Positions 24,418 to 33,261 are shown, counted from the stretch's first letter. The stretch is 64,000 nt of DNA from Pantoea septica (GCF_002095575.1 NZ_MLJJ01000007.1:62001-126000); one strand, 5' to 3'. Numbers and translations are program-made. The notes: generated by a model from the letters alone, not told the origin.

Positions 24418-25227
24418 ATGAGAACTGAAAAAAGCAGATTAATTTCTGAGGCCTCCCCTCAACCCACCACCAGCATCAACGATATTTCTGGCAACGACTT
24501 TGCCGCTATTGTCCCGGTGATTCCCGGCCAGATTGGCGGACGAGAAAGCAATATTGTGAGCGGAACATCGTTACATAAAGCGCTGGGGGTAGAAACCAGA
24601 ATGACCGACTGGATCAAGCGCCGCATCAGTGAGTATGGATTTAAGGAGGGTACGGATTACATCATTGCTGAAACTTTGCGCTCCTCAAATTTGAGTAGCT
24701 CAAAATCTCGCCGACAAGTCAGCCATGAATATTTGACCACGTTGAATATGGCCAAAGAGCTGGCAATGGTAGAGCGCAGCGAGCAGGGTCGCGCCGTGCG
24801 CCGTTACTTCATCCAGTGTGAAGAGGCATTACAGCTCAGCGTGCCGGAAATTGCCGCACAGTATCGCCGCCAGCTTAAAGCTCGCCTGAGTGCCGCGAAT
24901 ATGTTTAAACCGATGTGCGCCGCTCTGGATGCTGCCCGTGCTGAACAGGGTAAACAGACTTTACACCGTCATTACAGCAACGAAAGCAACATGATTGCCC
25001 GCATCGTGCTGGGTGGACTAACAGCCAAACAGTGGGCGCAGGTTAACGGAATAGATGGTGAGCCACGTGACGGCATGAATTCTGCCCAGCTCGAGCACCT
25101 AACCTATCTCGAAAGCACCAACATCACGCTGATTGATATGGGCATGGCATACGACCAACGCAAAGCAGAACTAATGCGGCTTTCTCAGCGTTGGTTGTCC
25201 AAACGTCTGGAGGCTGCACATGACTAA
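24418..25227 (+). CDS. AntA/AntB-type antirepressor
   Basis: A 269-residue protein. Residues about 40-130 form the AntA domain: VSGTSLHKALGVETRMTDW, KRRISEYGFKEGTDYI, YLTTLNMAKELAMVE and VRRYFIQCEEAL. The C-terminal half is helical with an HYSNESNMIARIVLGG segment. Such proteins bind phage repressors and relieve repression, so this gene may sense or influence the helper or co-resident prophage. GGAG lies eight bases before the ATG. Confidence 0.85.
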   Translation: MRTEKSRLISEASPQPTTSINDISGNDFAAIVPVIPGQIGGRESNIVSGTSLHKALGVETRMTDWIKRRISEYGFKEGTDYIIAETLRSSNLSSSKSRRQVSHEYLTTLNMAKELAMVERSEQGRAVRRYFIQCEEALQLSVPEIAAQYRRQLKARLSAANMFKPMCAALDAARAEQGKQTLHRHYSNESNMIARIVLGGLTAKQWAQVNGIDGEPRDGMNSAQLEHLTYLESTNITLIDMGMAYDQRKAELMRLSQRWLSKRLEAAHD

Positions 25228-25399
25228 ACCAACCAGCCAACCAGAACCCAATCAGCGTTATCAGGACGCCAGCGGCGCCATAGTGAAAGTACACAGTGTG
25301 CTATCTAATCGCGTGACGTTCTATAGGACCGGGTATGAGTCTCCATGCACATACTCAGTTGAGCGTTTCATCCGGGAGTTCACGGAGGTGGCTCAATGA
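25220..25399 (+). CDS. Small DUF4222-like protein
   Basis: A 59-residue frame overlapping the antirepressor stop by eight bases. QRYQDASGAIVKVHSVLSNRVTFYR, then C-YSVERFIREF, has the DUF4222 arrangement of a short beta domain with a terminal helix. Its stop overlaps the ATG of the next frame. It is a typical component of P4-type islands; function unknown. Confidence 0.6.
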   Translation: MTKPTSQPEPNQRYQDASGAIVKVHSVLSNRVTFYRTGYESPCTYSVERFIREFTEVAQ

Positions 25400-26112
25400 A
25401 TGCTGCGTCATGGTGTGGATCACAGCTGCGTGCAAAGCCGCATTTGGGCTTAGCCAAACTTAGCCAGACCTTAACCAATCTTAACGGCTACTCAGCCATA
25501 GATTCGGCTGAAAACCTGTCAAAACCTGACATGCCGAGCCGTAAGACATGGTCTTACGTTAGTTATGCCTGCTATCACAATCCGTCAAAAAACAGCTTGC
25601 TCAGGTCACAATATTCGGACTATGCTCAACCTTCACCGGCAAAATCCGGTGACAGGATTGGCGTCCTGGTTATGTTATCGGCGACATATGACGCGCCTAG
25701 CGTCTTTTTTTATGTCGTTAATCTAACTCACCCATTTTTCAGCGATGCGGTTATAATCCGTGCCGCTCACGAAGTAATGGTGGGCTGGATGGGGGCGGAG
25801 AAATCCGCGCCGGTTTCCGATAACGCCGGTTACGCCAACCCTGTTCAGTCCACCACCAGTGAAATTGGCGTTTCCGGTGGTGGTATCAAATACCAGTTAT
25901 CGGAGGCTGCCATCATGGCTACTGCCCTCACCCAAGTCACACCCAATTTTGAGTTTCGTTTTCTGGCTCTGTCACGCGCTGACATGAAGGCCAAGCCTTG
26001 CCGCGTATCTGTTGAGGCCATCAGCGAGAAAGAAGCTCGCCGCGTTCTGGCCCCTCATTTCATCCTGTCATTAGCCGCACGCCTGCCAGTTCAGGAGGTG
26101 GCGCATGTTTAA
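25396..26112 (+). CDS. Ash/Icd-like P4 reading frame
   Basis: A 238-residue open frame. GYANPVQSTTSEIGVSGGGIKYQL followed by MATALTQ...FEFRFLALSRAD, and the C-terminal REARRVLAPHFILSLAARLPVQEV pattern, match Ash/Icd-type products of P4 islands, where Icd inhibits host cell division. The real translated part may be only the C-terminal 65-70 residues from MATALTQVTP (25916). The DNA beneath carries a terminator and an immunity-RNA-like hairpin, so coding and RNA functions are superposed. Confidence 0.55.
   Translation: MNAASWCGSQLRAKPHLGLAKLSQTLTNLNGYSAIDSAENLSKPDMPSRKTWSYVSYACYHNPSKNSLLRSQYSDYAQPSPAKSGDRIGVLVMLSATYDAPSVFFYVVNLTHPFFSDAVIIRAAHEVMVGWMGAEKSAPVSDNAGYANPVQSTTSEIGVSGGGIKYQLSEAAIMATALTQVTPNFEFRFLALSRADMKAKPCRVSVEAISEKEARRVLAPHFILSLAARLPVQEVAHV
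25690..25711 (+). terminator. Terminator inside the immunity region
   Basis: GACGC-GCCTA-GCGTC followed by TTTTTTT. P4 controls its replication operon by premature termination in this region, and the hairpin fits that role. Confidence 0.65.
25811..25890 (+). ncRNA. P4-type immunity (CI) RNA-like segment
   Basis: CCACCACC (25850-25857) and GGTGGTGG (25876-25883) form a perfect stem around AGTGAAATTGGCGTTTCC. Direct GCCGGTT repeats lie just upstream at 25809 and 25825. A TATAAT box is at 25752-25757. In P4 a short RNA processed from this place pairs with the leader of the replication operon to cause termination. Identity rests on position and my recollection of the P4 sequence. Confidence 0.45.
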
Positions 26113-26314
26113 TCCCGTTTATGAAATTACCCTCAAGCAAGCCGCCGAGCGTGCTCACCAGGCAGAAATTATCTCCCGCTTAATCGAACTCAGCTCAGAC
26201 GAGATCGGGGAAGGTGATTTAACAGCAATTTCAACACTGTTGCGCCAACTTACAGGTGACGTGGCCGCGTTTCTCGTTGAAATGGTTGCTGAAGAGGAGA
26301 GCCGCAATGCGTAA
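26105..26314 (+). CDS. Small P4-island protein, unknown function
   Basis: A 69-residue acidic helical protein (KQAAERAHQAEIISRLIEL, DEIGEGDLTAISTLLRQL). It overlaps the preceding frame by eight bases and the next ATG by eight bases, the first of a series of coupled small genes leading to the primase. The place corresponds to P4 kil/eta-type genes. Confidence 0.6.
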   Translation: MFNPVYEITLKQAAERAHQAEIISRLIELSSDEIGEGDLTAISTLLRQLTGDVAAFLVEMVAEEESRNA

Positions 26315-26480
26315 CCCGATCGAACTCATTGACGCCATGAATAAAATCGAGAGCCTGGTCATTGCTGCGCAGTTCCTCACATCAAATGACGACGAGCGTA
26401 AAACGCAAAGCGAGCTGCTGAACATCATCGAAGATATTGCCCGAAATGCTCAAAAGAGCCTGGAGGGTGACCATGCGTAG
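26307..26480 (+). CDS. Small P4-island protein, unknown function
   Basis: A 57-residue acidic helical protein starting MRNPIELIDAMNKIE. Its ATG lies within the end of the preceding gene and its stop lies within the next. GAGGAGAG before the ATG is a strong ribosome site. Confidence 0.6.
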   Translation: MRNPIELIDAMNKIESLVIAAQFLTSNDDERKTQSELLNIIEDIARNAQKSLEGDHA

Positions 26481-26652
26481 TTACTTCCAGATTCAAGCGC
26501 GCGGACTCAACCGCCGTGGCGATACCGTAGCGATAAATTATCAGGTGATTACCTCCTCAAGCGCTTATGCCAAAGCCCACGCGCTGAAAAAAGCACGCCT
26601 TGATGGGCTGAAGCAACCTCACATCAGTCATGCACGGGAGGTGTTGGCATGA
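26473..26652 (+). CDS. Small basic P4-island protein, unknown function
   Basis: A 59-residue basic protein, MRSYFQIQARGLNRRGD then SSAYAKAHALKKARL. It overlaps both neighbours by four to eight bases. GGAGGG precedes the ATG. It could bind nucleic acid. Confidence 0.6.
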   Translation: MRSYFQIQARGLNRRGDTVAINYQVITSSSAYAKAHALKKARLDGLKQPHISHAREVLA

Positions 26653-26834
26653 AAGCACAGTTAATCGAATTAAGTGACGTTATGTGCCGCATCCAGCAAG
26701 CCCAAACAGTGCTTACTGTCTGGCTGAAAACAATGACCACAGATGATGGCCTCGTGCCCGATATGGTTGATTCCGTTCTCACGATTCTGGACGGCTTGCC
26801 TGACGCTATTGCTCAGCAGATGGAGGAAAAGTAA
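26649..26834 (+). CDS. Small helical P4-island protein, paralogue of the next gene
   Basis: A 61-residue protein. IQQAQTVLTVWLKTMTTDDG and VDSVLTILDGLPDAI share spacing with the following 75-residue protein, suggesting an old duplication. Its stop and the next ATG share one base (TAATG). Confidence 0.6.
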   Translation: MKAQLIELSDVMCRIQQAQTVLTVWLKTMTTDDGLVPDMVDSVLTILDGLPDAIAQQMEEK

Positions 26835-27061
26835 TGGCTATTTCATTCGCTGAAATTGACTCACAGGCCGCCAATCTGAAGAAGGCACGCGCCGTTCTAT
26901 CAATCCTGCTTGAGACGATGCCAGGCAACGACGTTAACGAGGATTACACCTGGCTCATCAATCTCGCCCACGGCACCGTTCACGACACCATTAAGGCGCT
27001 GGAGGCAGCAGTTGATGCCGATCTTAATTCTCGTGGTAAAGGAGCGCCGGCCAAACCATGA
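26834..27061 (+). CDS. Small helical P4-island protein, paralogue of the preceding gene
   Basis: A 75-residue protein. LKKARAVLSILLETMPGND and INLAHGTVHDTIKALEAAV mirror the previous product. It overlaps the next start by four bases. Function unknown. Confidence 0.6.
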   Translation: MAISFAEIDSQAANLKKARAVLSILLETMPGNDVNEDYTWLINLAHGTVHDTIKALEAAVDADLNSRGKGAPAKP

Positions 27062-27669
27062 ATAACATTCTTAAATTCTCGAAAATGCCGGAGAAATCCG
27101 GCTCTTTCTCAGCCGAGGCCACCCCTGATGGGGTGCGCATTGGCAGCCGGCTTATAGGTTTCTCATCCATCATTCGACAATTGGATGAAGGGCGCTTCGA
27201 TAAGCCGATTTCGGAGGGTTTTGGTGTGATTGCCGAGTTATCTCTTGCTGAAATCCGTGGCTGGTTTCAACCCAGCATAGAGCAGCAGGTTAACGTCTGG
27301 CGCTGGATGGTGGCAGGCGTATTTATCGTTGAGCAGATGCAAGCCAATGGCACCGTCGAAGTGGATCAGGGTGACGGCACAACGGCTTATGCGGTGCGTT
27401 ACGTGGGTGAGCATGGTGGCATCGTAGTTTATCCGGCAACCGAGCGATTCTCTCTGACGAGAAATATTGAGGAACTGGCGTTTGAGCAGTTCACCCATGA
27501 CAACCCTCACCAGAAAGCCCTGATGATTTACCAATCCATGCTGGAAGCAGCCCCAGATGGCGGCATGACGTTATCCACGTGGGGCCGTGATGCTATGACA
27601 ATGCTCCACGACGGATTTATCGAAATGCTGAATACCGAAGGTATGCCAGCCGCACCGATAGCGCACTAA
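27058..27669 (+). CDS. P4-island protein of 203 residues, unknown function
   Basis: A soluble acidic protein. It begins with a short linker and a beta-rich segment (GVRIGSRLIGFSSIIRQLDEG), followed by WRWMVAGVFIVEQMQAN and a C-terminal helical part. No catalytic motif is visible. It belongs to the coupled run feeding the primase gene and is probably an accessory of replication or island control. Confidence 0.6.
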   Translation: MNNILKFSKMPEKSGSFSAEATPDGVRIGSRLIGFSSIIRQLDEGRFDKPISEGFGVIAELSLAEIRGWFQPSIEQQVNVWRWMVAGVFIVEQMQANGTVEVDQGDGTTAYAVRYVGEHGGIVVYPATERFSLTRNIEELAFEQFTHDNPHQKALMIYQSMLEAAPDGGMTLSTWGRDAMTMLHDGFIEMLNTEGMPAAPIAH

Positions 27670-27680
27670 GGGAGATAGTC

Positions 27681-28037
27681 ATGACAATTATCACTAAAAA
27701 CTTCCGACTTAATGCGCTGGCCAACCAGTATTCAGCGGCCATTTATAACCATGTCAGGCAGCTGAACGGGGGCGACTGGTTCCCGATGGAAATCAGCGGG
27801 CGGAGGATTGAGGTTGCTATTGTGGATGGTTCATCCGGTATCAGGTTGCTGGTGGACAGCTTTCTGCTGGAGGCATTGAAGCAGGAACATCCACGCTGGG
27901 AGGCTCTGGCTGTCAATCTGTTGCCCCTCTGTATAGAGGGCGCCGAACTGAGCGAGCGAGGGGAAAATATCTGGCAAGGCATGATTAACGACATGAGCGC
28001 CACCCTCTCGAATAAAGGGAGTAACTTCAATGCGTAA
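27681..28037 (+). CDS. P4-island protein of 118 residues, unknown function
   Basis: An alpha-beta protein (FPMEISGRRIEVAIVDGSSGIRLLVDSFLLEAL). GGGAGAT precedes the ATG, and its last eight bases overlap the primase start. Unknown family. Confidence 0.55.
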   Translation: MTIITKNFRLNALANQYSAAIYNHVRQLNGGDWFPMEISGRRIEVAIVDGSSGIRLLVDSFLLEALKQEHPRWEALAVNLLPLCIEGAELSERGENIWQGMINDMSATLSNKGSNFNA

Positions 28038-30813
28038 TTATGACCTTATCCGGGAGACGACAAGCGCAGCGGCTAACCGCTGGCCGCTGGTGCTGAGCCA
28101 GTTGGGAATTAAAGTCCCCCGCTCGCCCCGCCAGCACGCGCCCTGCCCGGCCTGCGGTGGTGTTGACCGCTTTCGCTTCGATGACAAAGGGCGTGGCAGC
28201 TTCTTCTGCAATCAATGCGGTGCGGGTGATGGCTTAGACCTGATCCAGAAAGTTAACGAGTGCGGGGTAACTGAGGCCGCACGCATGGCTGCTGATGTGC
28301 TGGGTATTGATTACCGGGCAACAGAAACTGACCAGAAAGCAGCCAGCCAGAGAAGGCAGCAGCTTGATGAGCAGCGCCACCAGCAGGAGCAGGAGCGCCA
28401 GCAGAAAGAGTCAGCTGAGGCCGCACACCGTCGCGATAATTTTGTGAGCCACTACCAGAGGCTGGCAGAGCAATCCACTCTACGTGAAAGCGAATACCTG
28501 ATTGCCAAAGGGCTCGACGCCTTCACCCTGCCGTGCCTGCCCGATGGATCAATTCTGCTTTCGCTGGTGGATGAATCCGGCGATGTAGCAGCAGCTCAGA
28601 CCATTACGCCTCAGGGCGAAAAAAAGGTGCTCTATGGCTCTGCAAAGCGCGGGGCGTGGCACCTCGTTAACCAGCCGCAGGACGTAAGCGAAATCATCAT
28701 TGGTGAAGGTCTGGCTACGACGCTCACCGCTCACCAGATACGCCCCACAGCGCTCGCTGTCGTGGCTCTTGATGCCGGTAACCTGCTGCCCGTCGCTCAA
28801 GCTATGCGCCAGCGGTACCCGGAAGCCTCAATCATCATCGCCGGCGATAACGACTGGCATGAACCGGGTGAGCTCGACGACCACGGCAGGCCGAAAGTTA
28901 ACGGGGGAAAGATATTCGCCCTAAAAGCTGCTGAAGCCGTTAATGGCTCTGTCTCATTACCCCCCACCAGCTACAAGGCTGACTGGGATGATTACCGCCA
29001 GCAAAACGGGCTGGATAACACCACTACAGCATTTAACGAATCATTGTACCAACCGCAGGGGGAAAGCATGGGCGCTCAACTGGAAGTGATTGAAGGCGGC
29101 AAAGCAACAGCGCCGGATCGCGACTCGCTAAAACCCCGGATTGAAAGCCGTCAGGATGGTGTGTATTGGGTTGAGCCAAACACCGATAAGCAGACCGGGG
29201 AAATCATCAACCGTGAAAGCTGGTTGTGCTCTCCTCTGCAGGTGATCGGTACCGGGCGCGATGACAAAGACCAGTACCTGATACTTCGCTGGCTGGCGTG
29301 GGGTTCAGACAGCGAAACCACACAGGCTATTCCGCTTGCTGACATTGGTGAGCGAGAAGGATGGAGAACGCTCAAAGCTGGTGGCGTGAACGTAACAACT
29401 AAAAGCGGCCTGAGAGCAATTCTGGCGGACTGGCTACAGCGGAACGGGTCAAAGGAGGTCTGGAGAGTGGCGCACGCTACAGGGTGGCAGTGCGGCGCTT
29501 ATATCATGCCTGACGGGGAGATCATCGGTGCGCCTGATAAGCCGGTACTGTTCAATGGCCGCAGTTCTGCCGCAGCCGGTTACACCAGCAGGGGAAGCGC
29601 TGAAAGCTGGCGCCAAAGCGTTGGAGCGCTGGCCGCCGGTAACTATTCAATGATGACTGGCGTTGCTGCGGCGCTGGCTGCCCCGCTGATTGGCCTGGCG
29701 GGTGCTGATGGCTTCGGCATTCACTTCTACGAGCAATCAAGCGCCGGTAAAACCACCACCGCCAATGTGGCCAGCAGCCTCTACGGTAATCCTGACCAGC
29801 TGCGCCTGACGTGGTACGGCACCGCGTTAGGCCTGGCTAACGAAGCTGCCGCCCATAATGATGCGCTGATGCCACTGGATGAGGTGGGGCAAGGCGCTGA
29901 TCCGGTTAGCGTCTCACAGTCAGCCTATGCGCTCTTTAACGGCGTGGGGAAACTGCAGGGAGCCAAAGAAGGCGGTAACCGTGACCTGAAGCGCTGGCGC
30001 ACAGTGGCGATCAGCACCGGCGAGATGGATTTAGAAACCTTCATCGCTATGGCGGGCCGTAAAGCGAAGGCCGGGCAACTGGTCAGGCTGCTGAATATCC
30101 CACTGAGTAAGGCTGTGAGATTCCACCAGCACGAGAACGGCAAGCAGCACGCCGACGCGCTGAAGGATGCCTGGCAGAATCACCACGGCGTAGCAGGCCG
30201 GGAGTGGATTAAATGGCTAGCCGGCAATCAACAGCAGGCTACTGAAACAGTCAGAGAGGCAGAGGCGCGCTGGCGCGGTCTGATACCGGCAGAATATGGC
30301 GAGCAGGTTCATCGCGTAGGCGCACGCTTCGCCATTCTTGAGGCTGCGCTACTGCTGGGCCGCGTTATCACTGGATGGGACGAGCAGACGTGCCGCGACG
30401 CCGTTCAGCACAGCTATAACGCCTGGGTGAGAGAGTTTGGTACCGGCAACAAAGAACATCAGCAGATCATCGCCCAGTGTGAAGCGTTTTTAAACGCCAA
30501 TGGCTACAGCCGGTTTGCCCCTTTCCCGTATGACCCTCAATCGCTTCCTATCCGCGATATGGCTGGCTATCGCGCCAGCGGCAACCATGACGATGATCCG
30601 ATCGTCTTTTACACCTTCCCGGCAACGTTCGAGCAGGAGATAGCCAGTGGATTCAACCCCAAGCAGTTCGCCCGGGTGCTGGCAGAGAGCGGCATGCTGA
30701 CACCACCGACCAGCGGCAGAGGATTCCAGCGTAAGTCTCCGCGGATTAACAAACGTCAGTACAACGTCTATGTAATCCAGTACCGGCCAGAGGATGAGGC
30801 TCAGGAAGAGTAA
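28030..30813 (+). CDS. P4 alpha-like primase-helicase (DUF927)
   Basis: A 927-residue replication protein. Residues about 35-75 form a primase zinc ribbon (CPACGGVDRFRFD, FFCNQCGAGDG). A Toprim-like region follows (EIIIGEGLATTLTAH, VVALDAGNL, IIAGDND) near residues 220-275. The C-terminal DUF927 helicase has Walker A in YEQSSAGKTTTANV near residue 570 and an acidic Walker B (MPLDEVGQGAD). P4 alpha combines primase, helicase and origin binding. The iteron array just downstream is the likely target. Confidence 0.93.
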   Translation: MRNYDLIRETTSAAANRWPLVLSQLGIKVPRSPRQHAPCPACGGVDRFRFDDKGRGSFFCNQCGAGDGLDLIQKVNECGVTEAARMAADVLGIDYRATETDQKAASQRRQQLDEQRHQQEQERQQKESAEAAHRRDNFVSHYQRLAEQSTLRESEYLIAKGLDAFTLPCLPDGSILLSLVDESGDVAAAQTITPQGEKKVLYGSAKRGAWHLVNQPQDVSEIIIGEGLATTLTAHQIRPTALAVVALDAGNLLPVAQAMRQRYPEASIIIAGDNDWHEPGELDDHGRPKVNGGKIFALKAAEAVNGSVSLPPTSYKADWDDYRQQNGLDNTTTAFNESLYQPQGESMGAQLEVIEGGKATAPDRDSLKPRIESRQDGVYWVEPNTDKQTGEIINRESWLCSPLQVIGTGRDDKDQYLILRWLAWGSDSETTQAIPLADIGEREGWRTLKAGGVNVTTKSGLRAILADWLQRNGSKEVWRVAHATGWQCGAYIMPDGEIIGAPDKPVLFNGRSSAAAGYTSRGSAESWRQSVGALAAGNYSMMTGVAAALAAPLIGLAGADGFGIHFYEQSSAGKTTTANVASSLYGNPDQLRLTWYGTALGLANEAAAHNDALMPLDEVGQGADPVSVSQSAYALFNGVGKLQGAKEGGNRDLKRWRTVAISTGEMDLETFIAMAGRKAKAGQLVRLLNIPLSKAVRFHQHENGKQHADALKDAWQNHHGVAGREWIKWLAGNQQQATETVREAEARWRGLIPAEYGEQVHRVGARFAILEAALLLGRVITGWDEQTCRDAVQHSYNAWVREFGTGNKEHQQIIAQCEAFLNANGYSRFAPFPYDPQSLPIRDMAGYRASGNHDDDPIVFYTFPATFEQEIASGFNPKQFARVLAESGMLTPPTSGRGFQRKSPRINKRQYNVYVIQYRPEDEAQEE

Positions 30814-30836
30814 GCCTCACATGTGAGGATTTTAGT

Positions 30837-30947
30837 GTTGGTTCAGTTAGTTCAGTTGGTTCAATTCCTCGTCACCTTTGATTTATAAGGAATTTAAATT
30901 TAAAAGTGAACCAACACTGAACCAACAAAGGGCTGTTTTGAACCAAC
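30837..30947. repeat. Satellite origin iterons, first cluster
   Basis: Three tandem 9-mers GTTGGTTCA, GTTAGTTCA, GTTGGTTCA begin at 30837, 30846 and 30855. An AT-rich spacer follows, then three inverted TGAACCAAC copies at 30907, 30918 and 30939. A perfect palindrome CCTCACATGTGAGG at 30815-30828 lies just before. This resembles P4 ori, where repeated sites bind the alpha protein. The cluster at 42608-42728 is its mirror image. Confidence 0.75.
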
Positions 30948-30963
30948 ATCCTCAGCGGAAAAA

Positions 30964-31294
30964 CATGCTTTTCAAGACGGTACAGATGGTGAATGACAAG
31001 ATAGCTGAAGAACTTGAGGCGAAAGGCCTCTACAGCAGGGCAGCTTCTCGCTGGCTGGAGGTGTTCGACAATTGCGACTCAGAAGCAGGCCGAGAGTGAC
31101 TCAGATCCCGCCGCAATCAGTGTCTGGCGAAGCGTGTTCGCCCCACTGTGCTTATTGACACCTTTGGAGATGTGACCAAGGCCGCAGTCGATACACAGCG
31201 CAGAATGGGGTTAGCCAAACCAGACGGCGAGGCCTTCAGGTTGAAAGATGAAGTGAGTTATCAATCAAGGAAGGTCGGAAAACAAAGAAAGTAA
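30964..31294 (+). pseudogene. PerC-family regulator interrupted by TGA
   Basis: MVNDKIAEELEAKGLYSRAASRWLEVF is the PerC signature. An in-frame TGA at 31097-31099 falls where relatives have Trp or Leu, and the same frame continues for 64 codons (LRSRRNQCLAKRVRP...) to TAA at 31292. The RR..C motif that completes the family domain lies after the stop. A single substitution would explain it. The start is uncertain: codons at 30964 or 30987 are possible. Confidence 0.7.
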
Positions 31295-31360
31295 CAACAA
31301 TTGCAATGTTAATAATTATTGATAGGATGTTTCCGATTGCAATCAATGGAAATATAAAAA

Positions 31361-31717
31361 ATGAAAAAGGTTTTGGCAGTGGCGCTTGGGGCGTTGTTAC
31401 TTTCAGGATGTACTGTGCGTGTCGCTGATATGACTGTCGCAAGCACCAAAAACTACAACTTGAACGCAGCTAAGTTTGAGAAAGGTGCTCGCGTGACCGG
31501 CGAAGATAAAGCGCCAATCGTAATTTTCCCTTTAGGTATTCCGAACGTTAAAACGGCTATGGATCACGCTATTGAGAAAGATAAGTGTGCAGTTGGCTTG
31601 AGCGATGTGGTTATCTACCAGTTAAACCACGCCTTCCTCTTCGGCACATACGGTTTCCGTGTTGAGGGTACGCAAATTATCGACAAATCACAGATGGGAT
31701 GTGAAAACCACATCTGA
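31361..31717 (+). CDS. Small outer-membrane lipoprotein
   Basis: A 118-residue protein with a signal peptide and lipobox LLLSGC at residues 12-17. The mature part has V-VADMTVASTKNYNL and DHAIEKDKCAVGLSDVVIY, resembling enterobacterial lipoproteins of unknown function found on islands. A second Cys pair could form a disulfide. It has its own terminator, so it is an independent cargo unit. Confidence 0.75.
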   Translation: MKKVLAVALGALLLSGCTVRVADMTVASTKNYNLNAAKFEKGARVTGEDKAPIVIFPLGIPNVKTAMDHAIEKDKCAVGLSDVVIYQLNHAFLFGTYGFRVEGTQIIDKSQMGCENHI

Positions 31718-31722
31718 TAGCA

Positions 31723-31745
31723 AGCCACCTTCGGGTGGCTTTTTT
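31723..31745 (+). terminator. Rho-independent terminator after the first lipoprotein
   Basis: GCCACC-TTCG-GGTGGC followed by TTTTTT. Confidence 0.88.
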
Positions 31746-31760
31746 CTAGGGGGCAAGGAA

Positions 31761-32900
31761 ATGAAAAAGTCTATTCTGGCATGTTTTATATCTGTGTTCA
31801 TTTTGACAGGATGTGGTCCAAAAGAGCTTTCTCCGGAAGAGAAACAAAAAGTAGAACAACTCAAGGTGGAATTATCACAAACAGAAAGTGAGATTTCATC
31901 TGCGAATGCCGCCAATCAGAACTACTCTGGCGGGCTGATCAAGACTTTAATCAGCGCCAGAGTTGAGATTCTCAAAACAAACCAGGCGCTGATTAAGCAG
32001 CGAATTGATGGTATTGAGTCAGGCGCAAAAATAACAATGGATGTACCCGGAACAAAGCCGGATGAGGTGGCGGCTGAGTCAGTTAAGAGCGAAATAGATG
32101 CGTTAAATGCTCAGATTTCTCAGGCTAAAGCAGAAGCCAACCAATATAGCGGTGGCCTGGTTCTTGCGATGAAACTGGCAGCAATCGCAACTCAGGAGCA
32201 AACCATGGCGATGCTTCAACAACGATATTTGTCAGCCAAGTATGGACTTGCTAACGCTATGCCATCTGATTTGAAGCAGAGCAACGTTGCTGAAGCAAAG
32301 CAAATCGAGAAGCCAGCCCAGGCTAGCAATAGCCAGCCATTGCTTCCGCCGGGAGATGGGCCATTTGGCCTGGAGTCAGGTTTAAGCAAAAAGAATATCG
32401 AAGATATGACCGGTGAAGAGCTTAAGCCTTATGAGGGCGTGCCGAATCTCTACACGATAAAATCGCCACCGAAAAAGAACGCTGAATTTGAGGGTTTTGG
32501 TCTACTCATTTCTCCAAAATCTGGCCTATGCCAAATTAGAGCGTTAGGTAAAAACATTGATACAGACAGCTATGGACTTGCGCTCCAATCAAAATTCAAA
32601 GAGCTCTTAGATTCTCTATCTTCAATCTATGGCAAACCTAAAAGTACCGATTTTTTACTTTCAGGCTCAATCTGGAAAGAACCTCAAGACTGGATGATGG
32701 CGCTGAACAAAAAGGAACGTTTCCTCTCAGCCCAATGGGGAGGATCTCCCGCAACACCTCTTAAAAACAAGCTTGCATCAGTATCTATGGAAGCAAGAGC
32801 CAATGGCTCTAGCGAGGGATATGTTTTCCTTCAGTATGACTTTGACAACATAGATGCTTGCAACGCAGAAATTGAAGAAGCTAAGAAAAGCTCGTTATAA
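31761..32900 (+). CDS. Lipoprotein with helical repeat and folded C-terminal domain
   Basis: A 379-residue protein from MKKSILACFISVF, with AAGGA before the ATG; an upstream in-frame start is not supported. The lipobox is FILTGC at residues 12-17. Residues about 20-150 contain two copies of a helical unit with NQ-YSGGL (QLKVELSQTESEISSANAANQNYSGG... and QISQAKAEANQYSGG...). The C-terminal 180 residues are a separate domain. Envelope location and a phage-exclusion or envelope role are possible; no family is recognised. Confidence 0.65.
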   Translation: MKKSILACFISVFILTGCGPKELSPEEKQKVEQLKVELSQTESEISSANAANQNYSGGLIKTLISARVEILKTNQALIKQRIDGIESGAKITMDVPGTKPDEVAAESVKSEIDALNAQISQAKAEANQYSGGLVLAMKLAAIATQEQTMAMLQQRYLSAKYGLANAMPSDLKQSNVAEAKQIEKPAQASNSQPLLPPGDGPFGLESGLSKKNIEDMTGEELKPYEGVPNLYTIKSPPKKNAEFEGFGLLISPKSGLCQIRALGKNIDTDSYGLALQSKFKELLDSLSSIYGKPKSTDFLLSGSIWKEPQDWMMALNKKERFLSAQWGGSPATPLKNKLASVSMEARANGSSEGYVFLQYDFDNIDACNAEIEEAKKSSL

Positions 32901-32950
32901 ACCTTTCCTCTATATTGCTATATAAACGCTTATAAAATTTTGTAACCACA

Positions 32951-32972
32951 CCTCGCTCCGGCGAGGTTTTTT
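32951..32972 (+). terminator. Rho-independent terminator after the second lipoprotein
   Basis: CCTCGC-TCCG-GCGAGG followed by TTTTTT. Confidence 0.9.
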
Positions 32973-33087
32973 ATGAGCAAAATATTCGATCAAAACGATC
33001 CAATCATCATTTCATAAATCGGCATATAAATAGAGATCGTTTCACTTTTTGCAATTATAATCACTGTATATTTATCAGGAGGTGGTT

Positions 33088-33261
33088 ATGCAAAAGTGCA
33101 CAGTAAAAACAGTCCTCATTAAAGTCGAACAGTATGAAGAACTCCGTAAATTACAGGAAAAAGAGCGAGCAAAATCCCCTCTAGGTGTTGCCCCAACAAT
33201 TCACGTTATCGCTCGCGGCCTGATGGATAAGGCATTGGCTCAACTTGCTCAGGAGGCGTAA
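33088..33261 (+). CDS. Small regulator-like protein starting the tail module
   Basis: A 57-residue frame, MQKCTVKTVLIKVEQYEELRKLQEKERAK then a hydrophobic helix. CAGGAGGTGG is a strong ribosome site, and the stop TAATG overlaps the next start. The beta strand-helix-helix look suggests a ribbon-helix-helix regulator. Family unknown. Confidence 0.55.
   Translation: MQKCTVKTVLIKVEQYEELRKLQEKERAKSPLGVAPTIHVIARGLMDKALAQLAQEA

Noticed and set aside
30815-30828. CCTCACATGTGAGG as a terminator of the primase gene
   Set aside because: The dyad has almost no loop and only four T after it; it fits better as part of the origin region.
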